64,000 bases of DNA from positions 196,487 to 260,486 of the forward strand of contig NZ_BBUY01000002.1 of NCBI RefSeq assembly GCF_001590865.1. The letters run 5' to 3'. The stretch comes from Streptomyces sp. NBRC 110611. Its GTDB lineage: Bacteria > Actinomycetota > Actinomycetes > Streptomycetales > Streptomycetaceae. The notes under the pieces are model-generated. The model did not search any database, had not been told where the DNA came from, and saw only the letters and a program-made list of their open reading frames with translations. Made by a program: the position numbers and the translations under genes. Below, piece after piece: positions 16,259 to 24,473 of the stretch. Positions within the stretch are counted from its first letter, which is position 1. Each line of letters begins with the position of its first letter.

Positions 16259-17181
16259 CCTACCACTTCGACCCCGAACTGGCGCCCTTCGCACCGCGGA
16301 TGCGCCCGCTCGACTACGCCGACCCGGACGGGGCGCGGGCCGGGCTCCGGGAGGTGATGGCGCGTCAGCCCGCCTATGAACCGGTGTCCCGGGTGCTGGT
16401 GGAGGACCGGCGGGTGCCGGTGCCGGGCGGGCCCGGGGTGACGGTGCGGCTGTACCGGCCGGTGGACCGGTCCGGTCCACGGCCCGCTCTGGTCTTCCCG
16501 CACTGGGGCGGATTCCTCACCGGTGACCTGGAGACCTCGCGGACGGCGGCCACCCGGATCGCCGACCAGGTCGGCGCGGTGGTGGTGTCGCCCGACTACC
16601 GCCTCGCGCCCGAGCACCCGTTCCCCGCCGGCCTCCAGGACTGTTACGCCGCCCTGGAGTGGACGGCCGCCGACGCCGACCGGCTGGGGGTGGACCGCGA
16701 GCGGATCGGGGTGGGCGGCTTCAGCGCGGGCGGGGGGCTGGCGGCCGCGCTGGCCCTGCGCTCCCGCGACCGGCAGGGGCCGCCGGTGCGCTGCCTGTCG
16801 TTGCTGTTCCCGCAGCTGGACGACCGGCTGGAGACCGTGTCCGCCCGGTCCTTCGTGGACACTCCGATGCTCGACCGCGGCAACCTCGTGCTGAGCTGGA
16901 AGCACTACCTCGGCGGCGGGCGGCCCTCGCCGTACGCGGCGCCCGCCCGGGCCGAGGAGCTGCGCGGGCTGCCGCCGGCCTTCGTGGGGGTGTGCGAGTA
17001 CGACCCTCTCCGGGACGAGGGCATCACCTTCGCCCACCGGCTGATCCAGGCGGGGGTGCAGACCGAGCTGGTGCACTATCCGGGCACCTTCCACGGTTCC
17101 CTCGGTGTCGCACACGCCGCGGTCTCCCGGCGCATGGTGGCCGACCAGATCGACGCGCTCCGCCGGGGCCTGGCGGCCTGA
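16255..17181 (+). CDS. Alpha/beta hydrolase, HSL (type IV esterase) family
   Basis: A 308-residue hydrolase. The catalytic serine is Ser157 in GVGGFSAGGGLA, with Asp250 in CEYDPLRDEG and His280 in YPGTFHGS completing the triad. The family's oxyanion motif HGGG is replaced by HWGG at 83-86, and the usual GDSAGG is GFSAGG, so it is a divergent member. It may hydrolyse an ester or lactone, for example the product of the Baeyer-Villiger enzyme. GTG start at 16255 by overlap with the preceding gene. Confidence 0.85.
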   Translation: MTYHFDPELAPFAPRMRPLDYADPDGARAGLREVMARQPAYEPVSRVLVEDRRVPVPGGPGVTVRLYRPVDRSGPRPALVFPHWGGFLTGDLETSRTAATRIADQVGAVVVSPDYRLAPEHPFPAGLQDCYAALEWTAADADRLGVDRERIGVGGFSAGGGLAAALALRSRDRQGPPVRCLSLLFPQLDDRLETVSARSFVDTPMLDRGNLVLSWKHYLGGGRPSPYAAPARAEELRGLPPAFVGVCEYDPLRDEGITFAHRLIQAGVQTELVHYPGTFHGSLGVAHAAVSRRMVADQIDALRRGLAA

Positions 17182-17218
17182 GCCGATCGGCCGGGGCACC
17201 GCCCGGCGGCCACCCACC

Positions 17219-17264
17219 TCGGGCAGGTGCCCCGGACTCGTGTGAGCCCGGGGCACCTGCCCGA
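17219..17264. terminator. Bidirectional hairpin terminator
   Basis: A perfect 17-bp inverted repeat (arms 17219-17235 and 17248-17264, 12-nt loop) sits between the convergent hydrolase and flavodoxin genes. There is no U-tract, as is common in actinomycetes. Confidence 0.8.
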
Positions 17265-17324
17265 AGTACGCCCGCTGACGGGCCGTGCCCCCGGCCCGTT
17301 CCTGCCGGGAGGGGGCCGGCGGTG

Positions 17325-17903
17325 TCAGCCCAGCGACCTGGCCCGGTGCAGCAGGAGGGTGTGCTCGGCGACGCGCTGCCCGAGGTGAGCCGCGGTGAGC
17401 AGGTCGGTCTTCTGCATCGCCTGCGGCCCGTCATCGCCGGGCGACTGGGCCATCGCGCCCAGCCAGCCGCCGAGCCGGTTGAGTTCGCCCTCGTTCGCAC
17501 CGGGCAGCAGGTCGAGGTTGACCCAGTGCATGCCGTGCTGGGCGGCCAGGATGGTGAAGTACTGCAGGGTGTGGAGCTTGTCCCCGCTCATCGCCCCCGA
17601 ACTGGTGAAACCCGCGGCTACCTTGTTCTTCCATGCCTGCGCGTACCACCGCCCGCTGGTGTCGTGCGCGAACGTGTGGAACGCGGGGCTCGCCGAGCCC
17701 ATGTAGGTGGGCGAACCGAAGATGATGGCGTGTGCGGCGTCCAGCGTCGCCCAGTGCTCCTCGGTGAGCGCGTCGACCGAGATCATCTCGACGGCCGTCC
17801 CCGCCACCGACGCCGCGCCGTCCCGGGCGGCCTCGGCCATCCGGGCCGTGTGCCCGTACCCGCTGTGATAGGCGATGGCAACGGACACCGAACTGTCGGA
17901 CAT
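17325..17903 (-). CDS. Flavodoxin-fold NAD(P)H:quinone reductase (WrbA-like)
   Basis: A 192-residue FMN-binding protein. The phosphate loop is YHSGYGHTARMAEA near residues 12-25, followed by IIFGSPTYMGSASPAFHTFAHDTSGRWY and AAGFTSSGAMSGDKLHTLQYF, all diagnostic of the WrbA/flavodoxin-like quinone reductases. It may reduce quinone pathway products or protect against redox cycling. Start at ATG 17903 with an AAGGGGAA site. It is transcribed alone toward the plus-strand hydrolase, away from the SARP gene. Confidence 0.87.
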   Translation of the reverse strand: MSDSSVSVAIAYHSGYGHTARMAEAARDGAASVAGTAVEMISVDALTEEHWATLDAAHAIIFGSPTYMGSASPAFHTFAHDTSGRWYAQAWKNKVAAGFTSSGAMSGDKLHTLQYFTILAAQHGMHWVNLDLLPGANEGELNRLGGWLGAMAQSPGDDGPQAMQKTDLLTAAHLGQRVAEHTLLLHRARSLG

Positions 17904-18162
17904 GTGGATTCCCCTTCATTTTCACGTCAACGGTGCCCGCCTCGCGGGCACACGTGCCTCCCCGACGCCCCGTTCGGCATGAGCGGGGCGCCCCGCGGTC
18001 AGCCTCGCAGCTCCTCCCGGACAGGCGCACTGGCCAAGTGGGCTGTTCCACCCGCCCGAAAGGACTGCCCGTCCGGCGGTTCCCGCCGTATACAGCCTTT
18101 TACTTCCGCATCACCCGGCAGAGAGCAGGTCGACGAACCAGCCACCAGGAAATTCGCACAAC

Positions 18163-18176
18163 GTGACGCGGGTCAC
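18163..18176. promoter_or_regulatory. Crp-like palindrome upstream of the SARP gene
   Basis: The 486-nt gap 17904-18389 between flavodoxin and SARP genes holds no convincing ORF. It contains GTGACGCGGGTCAC, a perfect GTGAC/GTCAC palindrome that fits the GTG-N6-GNCAC consensus described for Streptomyces Crp. It lies 214 nt before the SARP start, which is far for direct activation unless the promoter is also upstream. Confidence 0.45.
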
Positions 18177-18389
18177 GTCGGCCGTGGTGGTTCTGCGGCT
18201 TTCCGTCAGTTACCTTGCGAGGAAAGCGTTTCGCCGCTACCCGCACGGAAATTCACCCGGTACCGGCGACGGGGGTTGCAAGGATCAGCCGATCCGACGA
18301 AGCCACTGATCCACATTCGGCACCACGTGTCCGAACCCATGGAATCTGCGCCTCCACCGGATTTCGCTGATCAACAAAGGGGGAAATCA

Positions 18390-19157
18390 GTGAAGTTCAA
18401 TCTGCTCGGCCAATTCGAGATTGTGTCGAGCAACGGCAGGTCATTGCTCTTGAGCAGGTCGAAGGTGAGCCAGCTCCTCGGGCTGCTGCTGGTCCAGAAC
18501 GGGGAGACGGTCGGCGTGGACACGCTGATCGAGGAACTGTGGGGCGAGAACGTCCCGCGCAGCTCGCTGACCACGCTCCAGACCTACATCTACCACGCAC
18601 GAAAGATCTTCGCGGCCCTGCCCGACGGGCAAGCGGTCCTGGTCACCAGGCCGGCCGGGTACGTGATCCAGGTACCGGGCGAAGCGATCGACGCCGTCGT
18701 CTTCGAGCGGCTCGTCCAGCAGGCCAGGAGGCTGCTCGACGACGGGCGCCCGGAGGCGGCACTGAAGCGCCTCGACGAGGCGCTCAGGCTGTGGCGGGGG
18801 CCGGTGCTCGTCGGCATGATGCTCGGCAGCGTGCTCAACGCCCACATCACCTACATCAACGAACTCCGCTTCGCGGCCACCGAACTCCGCATCGAGGCCA
18901 GCCAGCGCCTCGGACGGCACCAGGAGATCATTCCGCAGCTCCGGCTGCTGGTCGCCGAGAACCCGCTCAACGAGCGACTGCACGCGCAACTGATCACCTC
19001 ACTGCACAAGTGCGGGCGGCGGGCCGAGGCCCTCCAGGCGTACCGGAGCCTGTGGCGGACGCTCGACATGGAACTGGGCGTCGAGCCCGCGCCCGAACTG
19101 CAACTGCTCCAGCACGAGATGCTGAGCCGGGCCAGTCCCGTTCCGGGCCCGCGCTGA
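18390..19157 (+). CDS. SARP-family pathway activator (ActII-ORF4/DnrI-like)
   Basis: A 255-residue SARP. Residues 1 to about 95 form the OmpR-type winged helix (MKFNLLGQFEIV; SRSKVSQLLGLLLVQNGETVGVDTLIEELWGENVPRSS; TYIYHARKIF), and about 100-250 form the bacterial transcriptional activation domain. It has no ATPase extension, like ActII-ORF4 and DnrI. The start is the GTG at 18390, with AAAGGGGG directly upstream; an ATG at 18339 would add residues with no family counterpart. SARP proteins bind heptamer direct repeats near -35, and such repeats occur at 13399, 20032, 21916 and (as a single copy) 23529 here. Confidence 0.93.
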   Translation: MKFNLLGQFEIVSSNGRSLLLSRSKVSQLLGLLLVQNGETVGVDTLIEELWGENVPRSSLTTLQTYIYHARKIFAALPDGQAVLVTRPAGYVIQVPGEAIDAVVFERLVQQARRLLDDGRPEAALKRLDEALRLWRGPVLVGMMLGSVLNAHITYINELRFAATELRIEASQRLGRHQEIIPQLRLLVAENPLNERLHAQLITSLHKCGRRAEALQAYRSLWRTLDMELGVEPAPELQLLQHEMLSRASPVPGPR

Positions 19158-19184
19158 CCGGCGGCGGCGCCGGGTGGGCTCGGC

Positions 19185-19931
19185 TCAGCCGAGGAGGGCG
19201 ACGGCCCTCGTCCACCCGGCACCCGCACCGGCGACGGAAACGGGAAAGCACGCGACCGTGAAGCCCGTCGCGGCGGGCAGGCCGGCCAGGTTCGCGAGCT
19301 TTTCGAGCTGGAGGTACTCCCGGGTGCGGCCGTAGAGGTGCGCGGGCCACAGGTGGCCGCGGTCGCCGGTGCGCCGGTAGTCCTCGATCATCGACCGCAT
19401 CGGCCGGTCCAGCCCCCAGGCGTCGATGCCGATGACCCGCACTCCGCTCTCCACCAGGAACCGCGTCCCCTCGCCGGTGAGGCCCGCGTAGTCGGTGAGG
19501 TATTGCTCCGACCCCCACAGGGCATCGGCCCCGGTCCACAGCAGCACGATGTCGCCGGGCCGCAGTTCGTGCCGGGCGGCGGACAGCGCCCGGCCCAGCT
19601 CGTCGACCGTGATGCCCTCCCCGGCGGGCACATGGCGCAGGTCGAGCCGGACCCCGGGCCCGAAGCACCACTCCAGCGGCACTTGGTCGATGCTCTTCGC
19701 GGGGCGCCCGCCGCTGAGCGGGCCGTAGTGCAGTGGAGCGTCCATGTGGGTGCCGGTGTGCGTGGTGAGCGTGACGGTCTCGTTCGAGATCGCCATGCCG
19801 TCCGGAAAGTCCTCCGGAGTGAGGCCGAGAACGGTGGCGGCCGTCGCGTGACCGAGCAGCTCCACCGTCACCGGTGTGGCCTCGCTGACGGTGTCCCGGG
19901 TCGCCACGCTGAGGTCGATGAAACGGGTCAT
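19185..19931 (-). CDS. Cyclase-family metal-dependent protein (kynurenine-formamidase-like)
   Basis: A 248-residue member of the 'Cyclase' superfamily (pfam04199). The metal-binding signature HTGTHMDAPLHYG is intact near residues 58-70. The superfamily includes kynurenine formamidases and polyketide ring cyclases in type II clusters. With no ActIV-like metallo-beta-lactamase cyclase in view, this is the best candidate for second- or later-ring closure. Stop is 28 nt from the convergent SARP stop. ATG 19931 follows GAGGGGCGA. Confidence 0.83.
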   Translation of the reverse strand: MTRFIDLSVATRDTVSEATPVTVELLGHATAATVLGLTPEDFPDGMAISNETVTLTTHTGTHMDAPLHYGPLSGGRPAKSIDQVPLEWCFGPGVRLDLRHVPAGEGITVDELGRALSAARHELRPGDIVLLWTGADALWGSEQYLTDYAGLTGEGTRFLVESGVRVIGIDAWGLDRPMRSMIEDYRRTGDRGHLWPAHLYGRTREYLQLEKLANLAGLPAATGFTVACFPVSVAGAGAGWTRAVALLG

Positions 19932-20031
19932 GTCGCTCGCCCCTCACCGACGGACGGCGTTTCCTCGGTGTTGCGCATGGGCTGTCCCCTCTCCTCCGGA
20001 CGGTGAATGCGGCCAGCGTCCGCCGCGGGGA

Positions 20032-20049
20032 TCGAATATCGCTCGAATA
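20032..20049. promoter_or_regulatory. Candidate SARP operator upstream of the FAD oxidase
   Basis: TCGAATA occurs twice (20032-20038 and 20043-20049) with a 4-nt spacer, an exact 11-bp period, and a weak third copy TCTGGAC begins at 20053. A TAACGG -10 candidate is at 20066-20071. The site lies in the 297-nt divergent region between the cyclase-family gene and the FAD oxidase gene. Confidence 0.65.
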
Positions 20050-20228
20050 CGCTCTGGACCCGCCGTAACGGAACTGCACACTCCATAAAGAACCATCAGA
20101 AGGAATCGCTTGGTGAGGCTCAGTCGGCTATGCAAAGATGCCCTCCACGCGCACACGACGTGCCGGGCATCCGCACCCGGAGCGAAAGATCAAAAAAACA
20201 GAAAGCGGAATCTGGAGGGGGAATCGGC

Positions 20229-21782
20229 ATGCACGCCGACCAGGAAGACGCATTCGCAAAACCACGGGAATTCGGACCCGTGACCGTCAGGCCGAACGAC
20301 CGCCGCTATCTGGACCTTGTATCCGGATTCAACCGGCGCTGGCAGGCCGCGCCCGACTCCGTACGTCTGGCCGGGTCGACGAAGCACGTCGTGCGCGCAG
20401 TCCAGGAGGCGGTCAGCGCCGGAAAGCGCCTCTCCATCCGCAGCGGCGGACACTCCTACGGCGACTTCACCTACCACAAGGACGTCGACATCATCGTCGA
20501 TCTGTCGATGATGAACAGTATCTCCTACGACCCGCACCGCAGGGCCTTCGCCATCGAGAGCGGGGCCCAGCTGGGCCAGGTGTACGAGCGCCTCTTCCGC
20601 GGCTGGGGCGTGACCCTGCCCGGCGGGGTGTGCCCCTCGGTCGGCATCGGCGGGCATGCGACCGGAGGCGGCCACGGACTGCTCTCACGCCAGTACGGCT
20701 ATGTCTGCGACCTCATCGAGGCGGTGGAGATCGTGGTCGTCGACCGCCACCGCAGGGCCCGTACCGTGATCGCCTCACGGCAGGACTCGGGCGACCTCCA
20801 CGACCTGTGGTGGGCCTGCTCCGGGGGCGGTGGCGGCAACTTCGGCGTCATCACCAAGTTCTGGTTCCGCTCCCGCGACGCGTGCGGGCACCGGCCGGAG
20901 CTGCAACTCCCCCGCCCGCCGCGCGAGGTGCTGATCAGCACCGTCTTCGCCACCTGGGACCAGCTCGACCAGGCCGCCTTCACCCGCCTGGTCCGCAATC
21001 AGTGCCAGTGGTACATGGAGAACAGCGAGCCCGGGTCACCGGGCGAGGCGCTGTGCGGCCTGATGTTCCTCCAGCATGTGTCGAGCGGCGGGATCGGCCT
21101 GCTCACCCAGGTCGACGCCGCGGCACCGAACGCGGAGAAACTGCTGGAGGAGTACCTCGGCGCGGTGACCGCCAACACCGGCCTGACCGGGCCGTTCCCG
21201 TTCCGCCGCCTGCCCTGGCTGGCCTCCACGGTCACGCTCGACACCAGCAACCCCACAGTGGAGACCAACGCGACCCTGCGGGCCGCCGTCAAGCACGCCT
21301 TCATGCGCCAGGCGTTCACCGAGGACCAGTGCGCGGCCATGTACCGGCAGCTGACCCGCCGGGACTACGCCAACGCCAGCCCCGGGTCGGCGCTCATCCA
21401 GCTCGGCGCGATGGCCGGCGGCCGGATGAACGCGCCCGCGCCCACCGACACCGCACTCTGCCAGCGGAGTTCGGCATATGTGGCGCTGTTCGAGGACTTC
21501 TGGCTGGAGGCGGCCGAGGACGACAAGCACCTCGGCTGGCTGCGCGAGCTCTACGGCCAGGTCTTCGCGTCGACCGGCGGCTACCCCGTGCCCGGCGACC
21601 GCTACCAGGGCTGCAACATCAACGCGCCCGACCTCGACATCCTCAGCCCCGCACTCAACGCCTCGGGAGTTCCCTGGCACGCCTTCTACTTCGGCGAGAA
21701 CTACCCCCGCCTCCAGCGCACGAAGGCCCGCTGGGATCCCTCCGACGTCTTCCGGCACTCGCTGTCGGTCAAGGCAGCCTGA
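20229..21782 (+). CDS. BBE-like FAD oxidase with two covalent FAD anchors
   Basis: A 517-residue flavoprotein of the berberine-bridge/p-cresol methylhydroxylase group. Both residues used for bicovalent FAD attachment are present: His75 in RSGGHSYGDF and Cys135 in GGVCPSVGIGGHATGGGHG. The C-terminal BBE segment is intact (HAFYFGENYPRLQRTKARWDPSDVF). Related enzymes oxidise alcohols, sugars or phenols in antibiotic pathways (for example AknOx). It probably carries out a late two-electron oxidation. ATG 20229 follows GGAGGGGG. It ends in a strong terminator. Confidence 0.9.
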   Translation: MHADQEDAFAKPREFGPVTVRPNDRRYLDLVSGFNRRWQAAPDSVRLAGSTKHVVRAVQEAVSAGKRLSIRSGGHSYGDFTYHKDVDIIVDLSMMNSISYDPHRRAFAIESGAQLGQVYERLFRGWGVTLPGGVCPSVGIGGHATGGGHGLLSRQYGYVCDLIEAVEIVVVDRHRRARTVIASRQDSGDLHDLWWACSGGGGGNFGVITKFWFRSRDACGHRPELQLPRPPREVLISTVFATWDQLDQAAFTRLVRNQCQWYMENSEPGSPGEALCGLMFLQHVSSGGIGLLTQVDAAAPNAEKLLEEYLGAVTANTGLTGPFPFRRLPWLASTVTLDTSNPTVETNATLRAAVKHAFMRQAFTEDQCAAMYRQLTRRDYANASPGSALIQLGAMAGGRMNAPAPTDTALCQRSSAYVALFEDFWLEAAEDDKHLGWLRELYGQVFASTGGYPVPGDRYQGCNINAPDLDILSPALNASGVPWHAFYFGENYPRLQRTKARWDPSDVFRHSLSVKAA

Positions 21783-21800
21783 CACCCGGACACCACCCCT

Positions 21801-21845
21801 GAGCCGGTGGGTACGGCGCATCACGGGCGCCGTGCCCACCGGCTC
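21801..21845 (+). terminator. Hairpin terminator after the FAD oxidase
   Basis: An 18-bp stem (21801-21818 with 21828-21845, one G-U pair) and a 9-nt loop begin 19 nt after the oxidase stop. Confidence 0.8.
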
Positions 21846-21915
21846 ACGGCTTTCGCCCCGGGGCGGCCGCGCCGCCGGGCCCGCACCGGCAGCGGCCGGC
21901 GTGCCCGACAGGGCC

Positions 21916-21947
21916 TCAAGCGGTCTTCGAGCCCCCCGGGCCAGGTT
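21916..21947 (+). promoter_or_regulatory. Candidate SARP-dependent promoter of the aromatase/cyclase gene
   Basis: TCAAGCG (21916-21922) and TCGAGCC (21927-21933) have an 11-bp period. Exactly 8 bp after the second heptamer comes CAGGTT (21942-21947), a possible -10; this would place the transcript start next to ATG 21954. Eight bases between the last repeat and the -10 is the spacing known for SARP promoters. Confidence 0.6.
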
Positions 21948-21953
21948 GGCCGC

Positions 21954-22913
21954 ATGGAAGCCACATATGAGCAGCACACCGAGCACACCCGGGTCGTCGC
22001 CGCCCCCGCGCGGGTGCTCTACGGCCTGGTGGCCGACGTCACCCTGTGGCCGGCCCTCTTCGGCCCGAGCGTCCACGTCCGGCATCTGGAGCGGTCGGAG
22101 CGCGAGGAGCGCTTCGAACTGTGGGCGAGCGTGAACGGATCGGTCACCAGCTGGGTGTCCCACAGGACCCTGGCCCCGGAAGGGCTGAGGGTGACCTTCG
22201 CCCAGGAGGTGAGCCGCGCACCGTTCGCGTCGATGGGCGGGGAATGGCTCTTCCGCGAACTGCCCGGCGGGCACAGTGAGGTGGTGCTGCGGCACTCCTT
22301 CTCCCCCGTGGACCGCCGCCCGGAGACGGTGAAACGGGCGGTCGCCGCCCTGGACCACAACAGTTCCGAGGAGCTGGCGGCCCTCGCCCGGATCGCCGAG
22401 CTGGGCCACCCGGTCGAGGACATCGCCTTCTCCTTCAGCGACAGCGTCGGCCTGTCCGGTGCGGCCGCCGACGCCTACGCGTTCGTGGCCCGGGCGGACC
22501 TGTGGGCCGACCGGCTGCCGCATGTCGCCCGGGTGCGCCTCGCCGAGCCGTCCGAGGGCGTCCAGGAGCTGGAGATGGACACGCTGACGGCGGACGGGGC
22601 GGGCCACACGACGCGTTCGGTACGGGTGTGCCGCGCCCCGGAGTGGATCGCCTACAAACAGCTGGTCCCCCCGAAGCTGCTGCTCGGCCACAGCGGCCTG
22701 TGGACCTTCACCGACGGCCCCGACGGCGCGGTGCTGTCCTCCCGGCACACCGTGCTGCTGCACCCCGGCGCGGTCGCCGAGGTGCTCGGCCCGGACCGCG
22801 GCCTGGCCGACGCCCGGGACTTCGTACGCGACGCGCTCGGCCGCAACAGCGCCACCACCATGGCGCACGCGGCGCAGCACGCGGAGCGGCACGCGGCCCG
22901 CACCCGCCGGTGA
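21954..22913 (+). CDS. Di-domain aromatase/cyclase
   Basis: A 319-residue protein made of two START/SRPBCC domains (about 5-155 and 160-310). Paired motifs TRVVAAPARVLYGLVADVTLWPALFGPSVHV and, in the second half, AADAYAFVARADLWADRLPHVARVRL mark the duplicated helix-grip fold. Di-domain ARO/CYC enzymes aromatise the first ring of polyketides already reduced at C9, which agrees with the ActIII-like ketoreductase nearby. The ATG is at 21954, possibly with almost no leader. Confidence 0.93.
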   Translation: MEATYEQHTEHTRVVAAPARVLYGLVADVTLWPALFGPSVHVRHLERSEREERFELWASVNGSVTSWVSHRTLAPEGLRVTFAQEVSRAPFASMGGEWLFRELPGGHSEVVLRHSFSPVDRRPETVKRAVAALDHNSSEELAALARIAELGHPVEDIAFSFSDSVGLSGAAADAYAFVARADLWADRLPHVARVRLAEPSEGVQELEMDTLTADGAGHTTRSVRVCRAPEWIAYKQLVPPKLLLGHSGLWTFTDGPDGAVLSSRHTVLLHPGAVAEVLGPDRGLADARDFVRDALGRNSATTMAHAAQHAERHAARTRR

Positions 22914-22971
22914 GTACCGGGGATACGGGCGTACCAGGCGTGTCGTCCCACTCCCGCCCGGTCAGCGGCGG

Positions 22972-23406
22972 TCAGGGCTCCAGGAGGAGCCGGTCCTGCC
23001 TGACCTGCCGGGACGCGTTCAGCAGTGCGCCGTCGACCCGCACCAGCACATCGGTCACCGTGCAGCTGGGCCCCAGCTGAGTGCCGGTGCCGGGCCGGGT
23101 GTTGACCACATGGGCGTAGAACGTCGTGCGGAGGGATCCGTCCTGCTGCGGCTCGACAACGATCATGTTGAACCAGTGCCGGCGGACGACGGGGTCCTGG
23201 TCGAAGCGCTTGTGGAACTCCCGCAGCTCGGTCACGATCCCGGTCCGCGTCCGGGCCAGCTGGCCCGGCGTGTGACTGAACTCGCCGTCCTCGGTGAAGG
23301 TGGCCGCGAACGCCTCGAAGTCGCGCCGGTCCATCAACTGCATCTGGCGGGCGTAGAAGTGCTGGACCTCCGCGTAGAGGCCGGTGGGGGCTTGCGTCGC
23401 TGTCAT
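22972..23406 (-). CDS. NTF2-fold SnoaL-like protein
   Basis: A 144-residue SnoaL/NTF2-like protein (YAEVQHFYARQMQLMDRRDFEAFAATFTEDGEFSHTPG; VVRRHWFNMIVVEPQQDGSLRTTFYAHVV; a C-terminal NASRQVRQDRLLLEP). It resembles aromatic-ring-dioxygenase beta-subunit-like and polyketide-tailoring members of the fold. GGAGGAG precedes ATG 23406. It is divergent from the ketoreductase gene and convergent to the aromatase/cyclase gene. The substrate is unknown. Confidence 0.82.
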   Translation of the reverse strand: MTATQAPTGLYAEVQHFYARQMQLMDRRDFEAFAATFTEDGEFSHTPGQLARTRTGIVTELREFHKRFDQDPVVRRHWFNMIVVEPQQDGSLRTTFYAHVVNTRPGTGTQLGPSCTVTDVLVRVDGALLNASRQVRQDRLLLEP

Positions 23407-23528
23407 CGGTTCTCCTCCGGGACACGGCAAGGGGGACGGCCGCCAACGTGACCGGGGTGGCTCGCAGATCACTCGGGGATCGGCCGGACGCCCCTGGGAC
23501 CCGTGAACCAGTCGCGCCCCACCGGTCT

Positions 23529-23549
23529 TCGAGCGGGCCCGGCCAGTGT
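23529..23549 (+). promoter_or_regulatory. Candidate SARP-dependent promoter of the ketoreductase gene
   Basis: TCGAGCG (23529-23535) is followed after exactly 8 bp by CAGTGT (23544-23549). The core GGTCTTCGAGC, the 8-bp gap and the CCAG-type -10 repeat the layout at 21923-21947. The second heptamer 11 bp upstream is not conserved here, so the site is weaker. Confidence 0.45.
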
Positions 23550-23602
23550 GGTGCTCGTCGTCCGGGACACCGCCCGAGCGACCCGAGTGGGAGGAAGGGA
23601 CC

Positions 23603-24385
23603 ATGACTCGTAGCGACCGGCACGTCGTCGTCACCGGTGCCACCAGCGGTATCGGCCTTGCCATCACCGAGCGGCTGGCGCAGCTGGGCCACCGCGTCTA
23701 CGTCTGCGCGCGGCGCGAGGAGGTCCTCGCCGACCTCGTCGCGTCCCTGCGGGGCAAGGGCCTGGAGGTGGACGGCAGCCCCTGCGACGTGGCGGCCCCG
23801 GAGCAGATCCGGGGATTCGTCCAAGCGGCCGTCGACCGGTACGGCCCGGTGGACGTCCTGGTCAACAACGCCGGGCGCAGCGGAGGCGGGGCAACCGCGG
23901 AGATCGCGGACGAGCTGTGGTCCGACGTCATCAACACCAACCTCAACAGCGTGTTCCGCATGACGAAGGCGGTGCTCACCACCGGCGGAATGCAGGACCG
24001 GAACTGGGGCCGGATCATCAGCATCGCTTCGACCGGCGGCAAGCAGGGGGTGGTCCACGCCGCGCCCTACTCGGCTTCGAAGCACGGCGTGGTGGGCTTC
24101 AGCAAGGCACTGGGCCTGGAGCTGGCACCGACGGGCATCACCGTGAACGCGGTGTGCCCCGGATTCGTGGAGACCCCCATGGCGGAGCGGGTACGGGAAC
24201 ACTACGCCGGAATCTGGGGAGTGACGACCAGTGAAGCGTTCGACCGCATCACCACCCGCGTGCCGATGCGTCGTTATGTGGCGACGGACGAGGTCGCGGC
24301 CATGGTGGAGTACCTGATCAGCGACCGGGCCGGGGCCGTGACGGCACAGGCGCTCAACGTCTGTGGCGGCCTGGGCAATTACTAG
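23603..24385 (+). CDS. Type II PKS C9 ketoreductase (ActIII-like SDR)
   Basis: A 260-residue short-chain reductase that matches the actinorhodin ketoreductase family along its whole length, down to the ending TAQALNVCGGLGNY. Cofactor loop TGATSGIG (11-18), NNAG (88-91), and catalytic Ser143, Tyr156, Lys160 in IASTGGKQGVVHAAPYSASKHG are present. It would reduce the C9 ketone of the nascent chain. In ActIII the substrate-facing motif is P-G-G (94-96); here it is S-G-G (93-95). GGAGGAAGGG precedes ATG 23603. Confidence 0.96.
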   Translation: MTRSDRHVVVTGATSGIGLAITERLAQLGHRVYVCARREEVLADLVASLRGKGLEVDGSPCDVAAPEQIRGFVQAAVDRYGPVDVLVNNAGRSGGGATAEIADELWSDVINTNLNSVFRMTKAVLTTGGMQDRNWGRIISIASTGGKQGVVHAAPYSASKHGVVGFSKALGLELAPTGITVNAVCPGFVETPMAERVREHYAGIWGVTTSEAFDRITTRVPMRRYVATDEVAAMVEYLISDRAGAVTAQALNVCGGLGNY

Positions 24386-24395
24386 TACCGAAGAA

Positions 24396-24460
24396 GACCA
24401 TCGAAGCAGACCACCGAAACAGACAACCGAAGACGGCCACCGAAGCAGGCCACCGAGTGC
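24396..24460. repeat. Five 13-nt tandem repeats in the ketoreductase/SDR spacer
   Basis: Five units of 13 nt with consensus GRCCACCGAAGCA run from 24396 to 24460 and end directly at the GGAAGG ribosome site of the next gene. Copies differ at one to four positions. Confidence 0.85.
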
Positions 24461-24473
24461 GGAAGGCACAGCA

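Noticed and set aside
24396..24460. The 13-nt repeat array considered as a CRISPR array
   Set aside because: Units are contiguous, degenerate and without unique spacers, and there are no cas genes.
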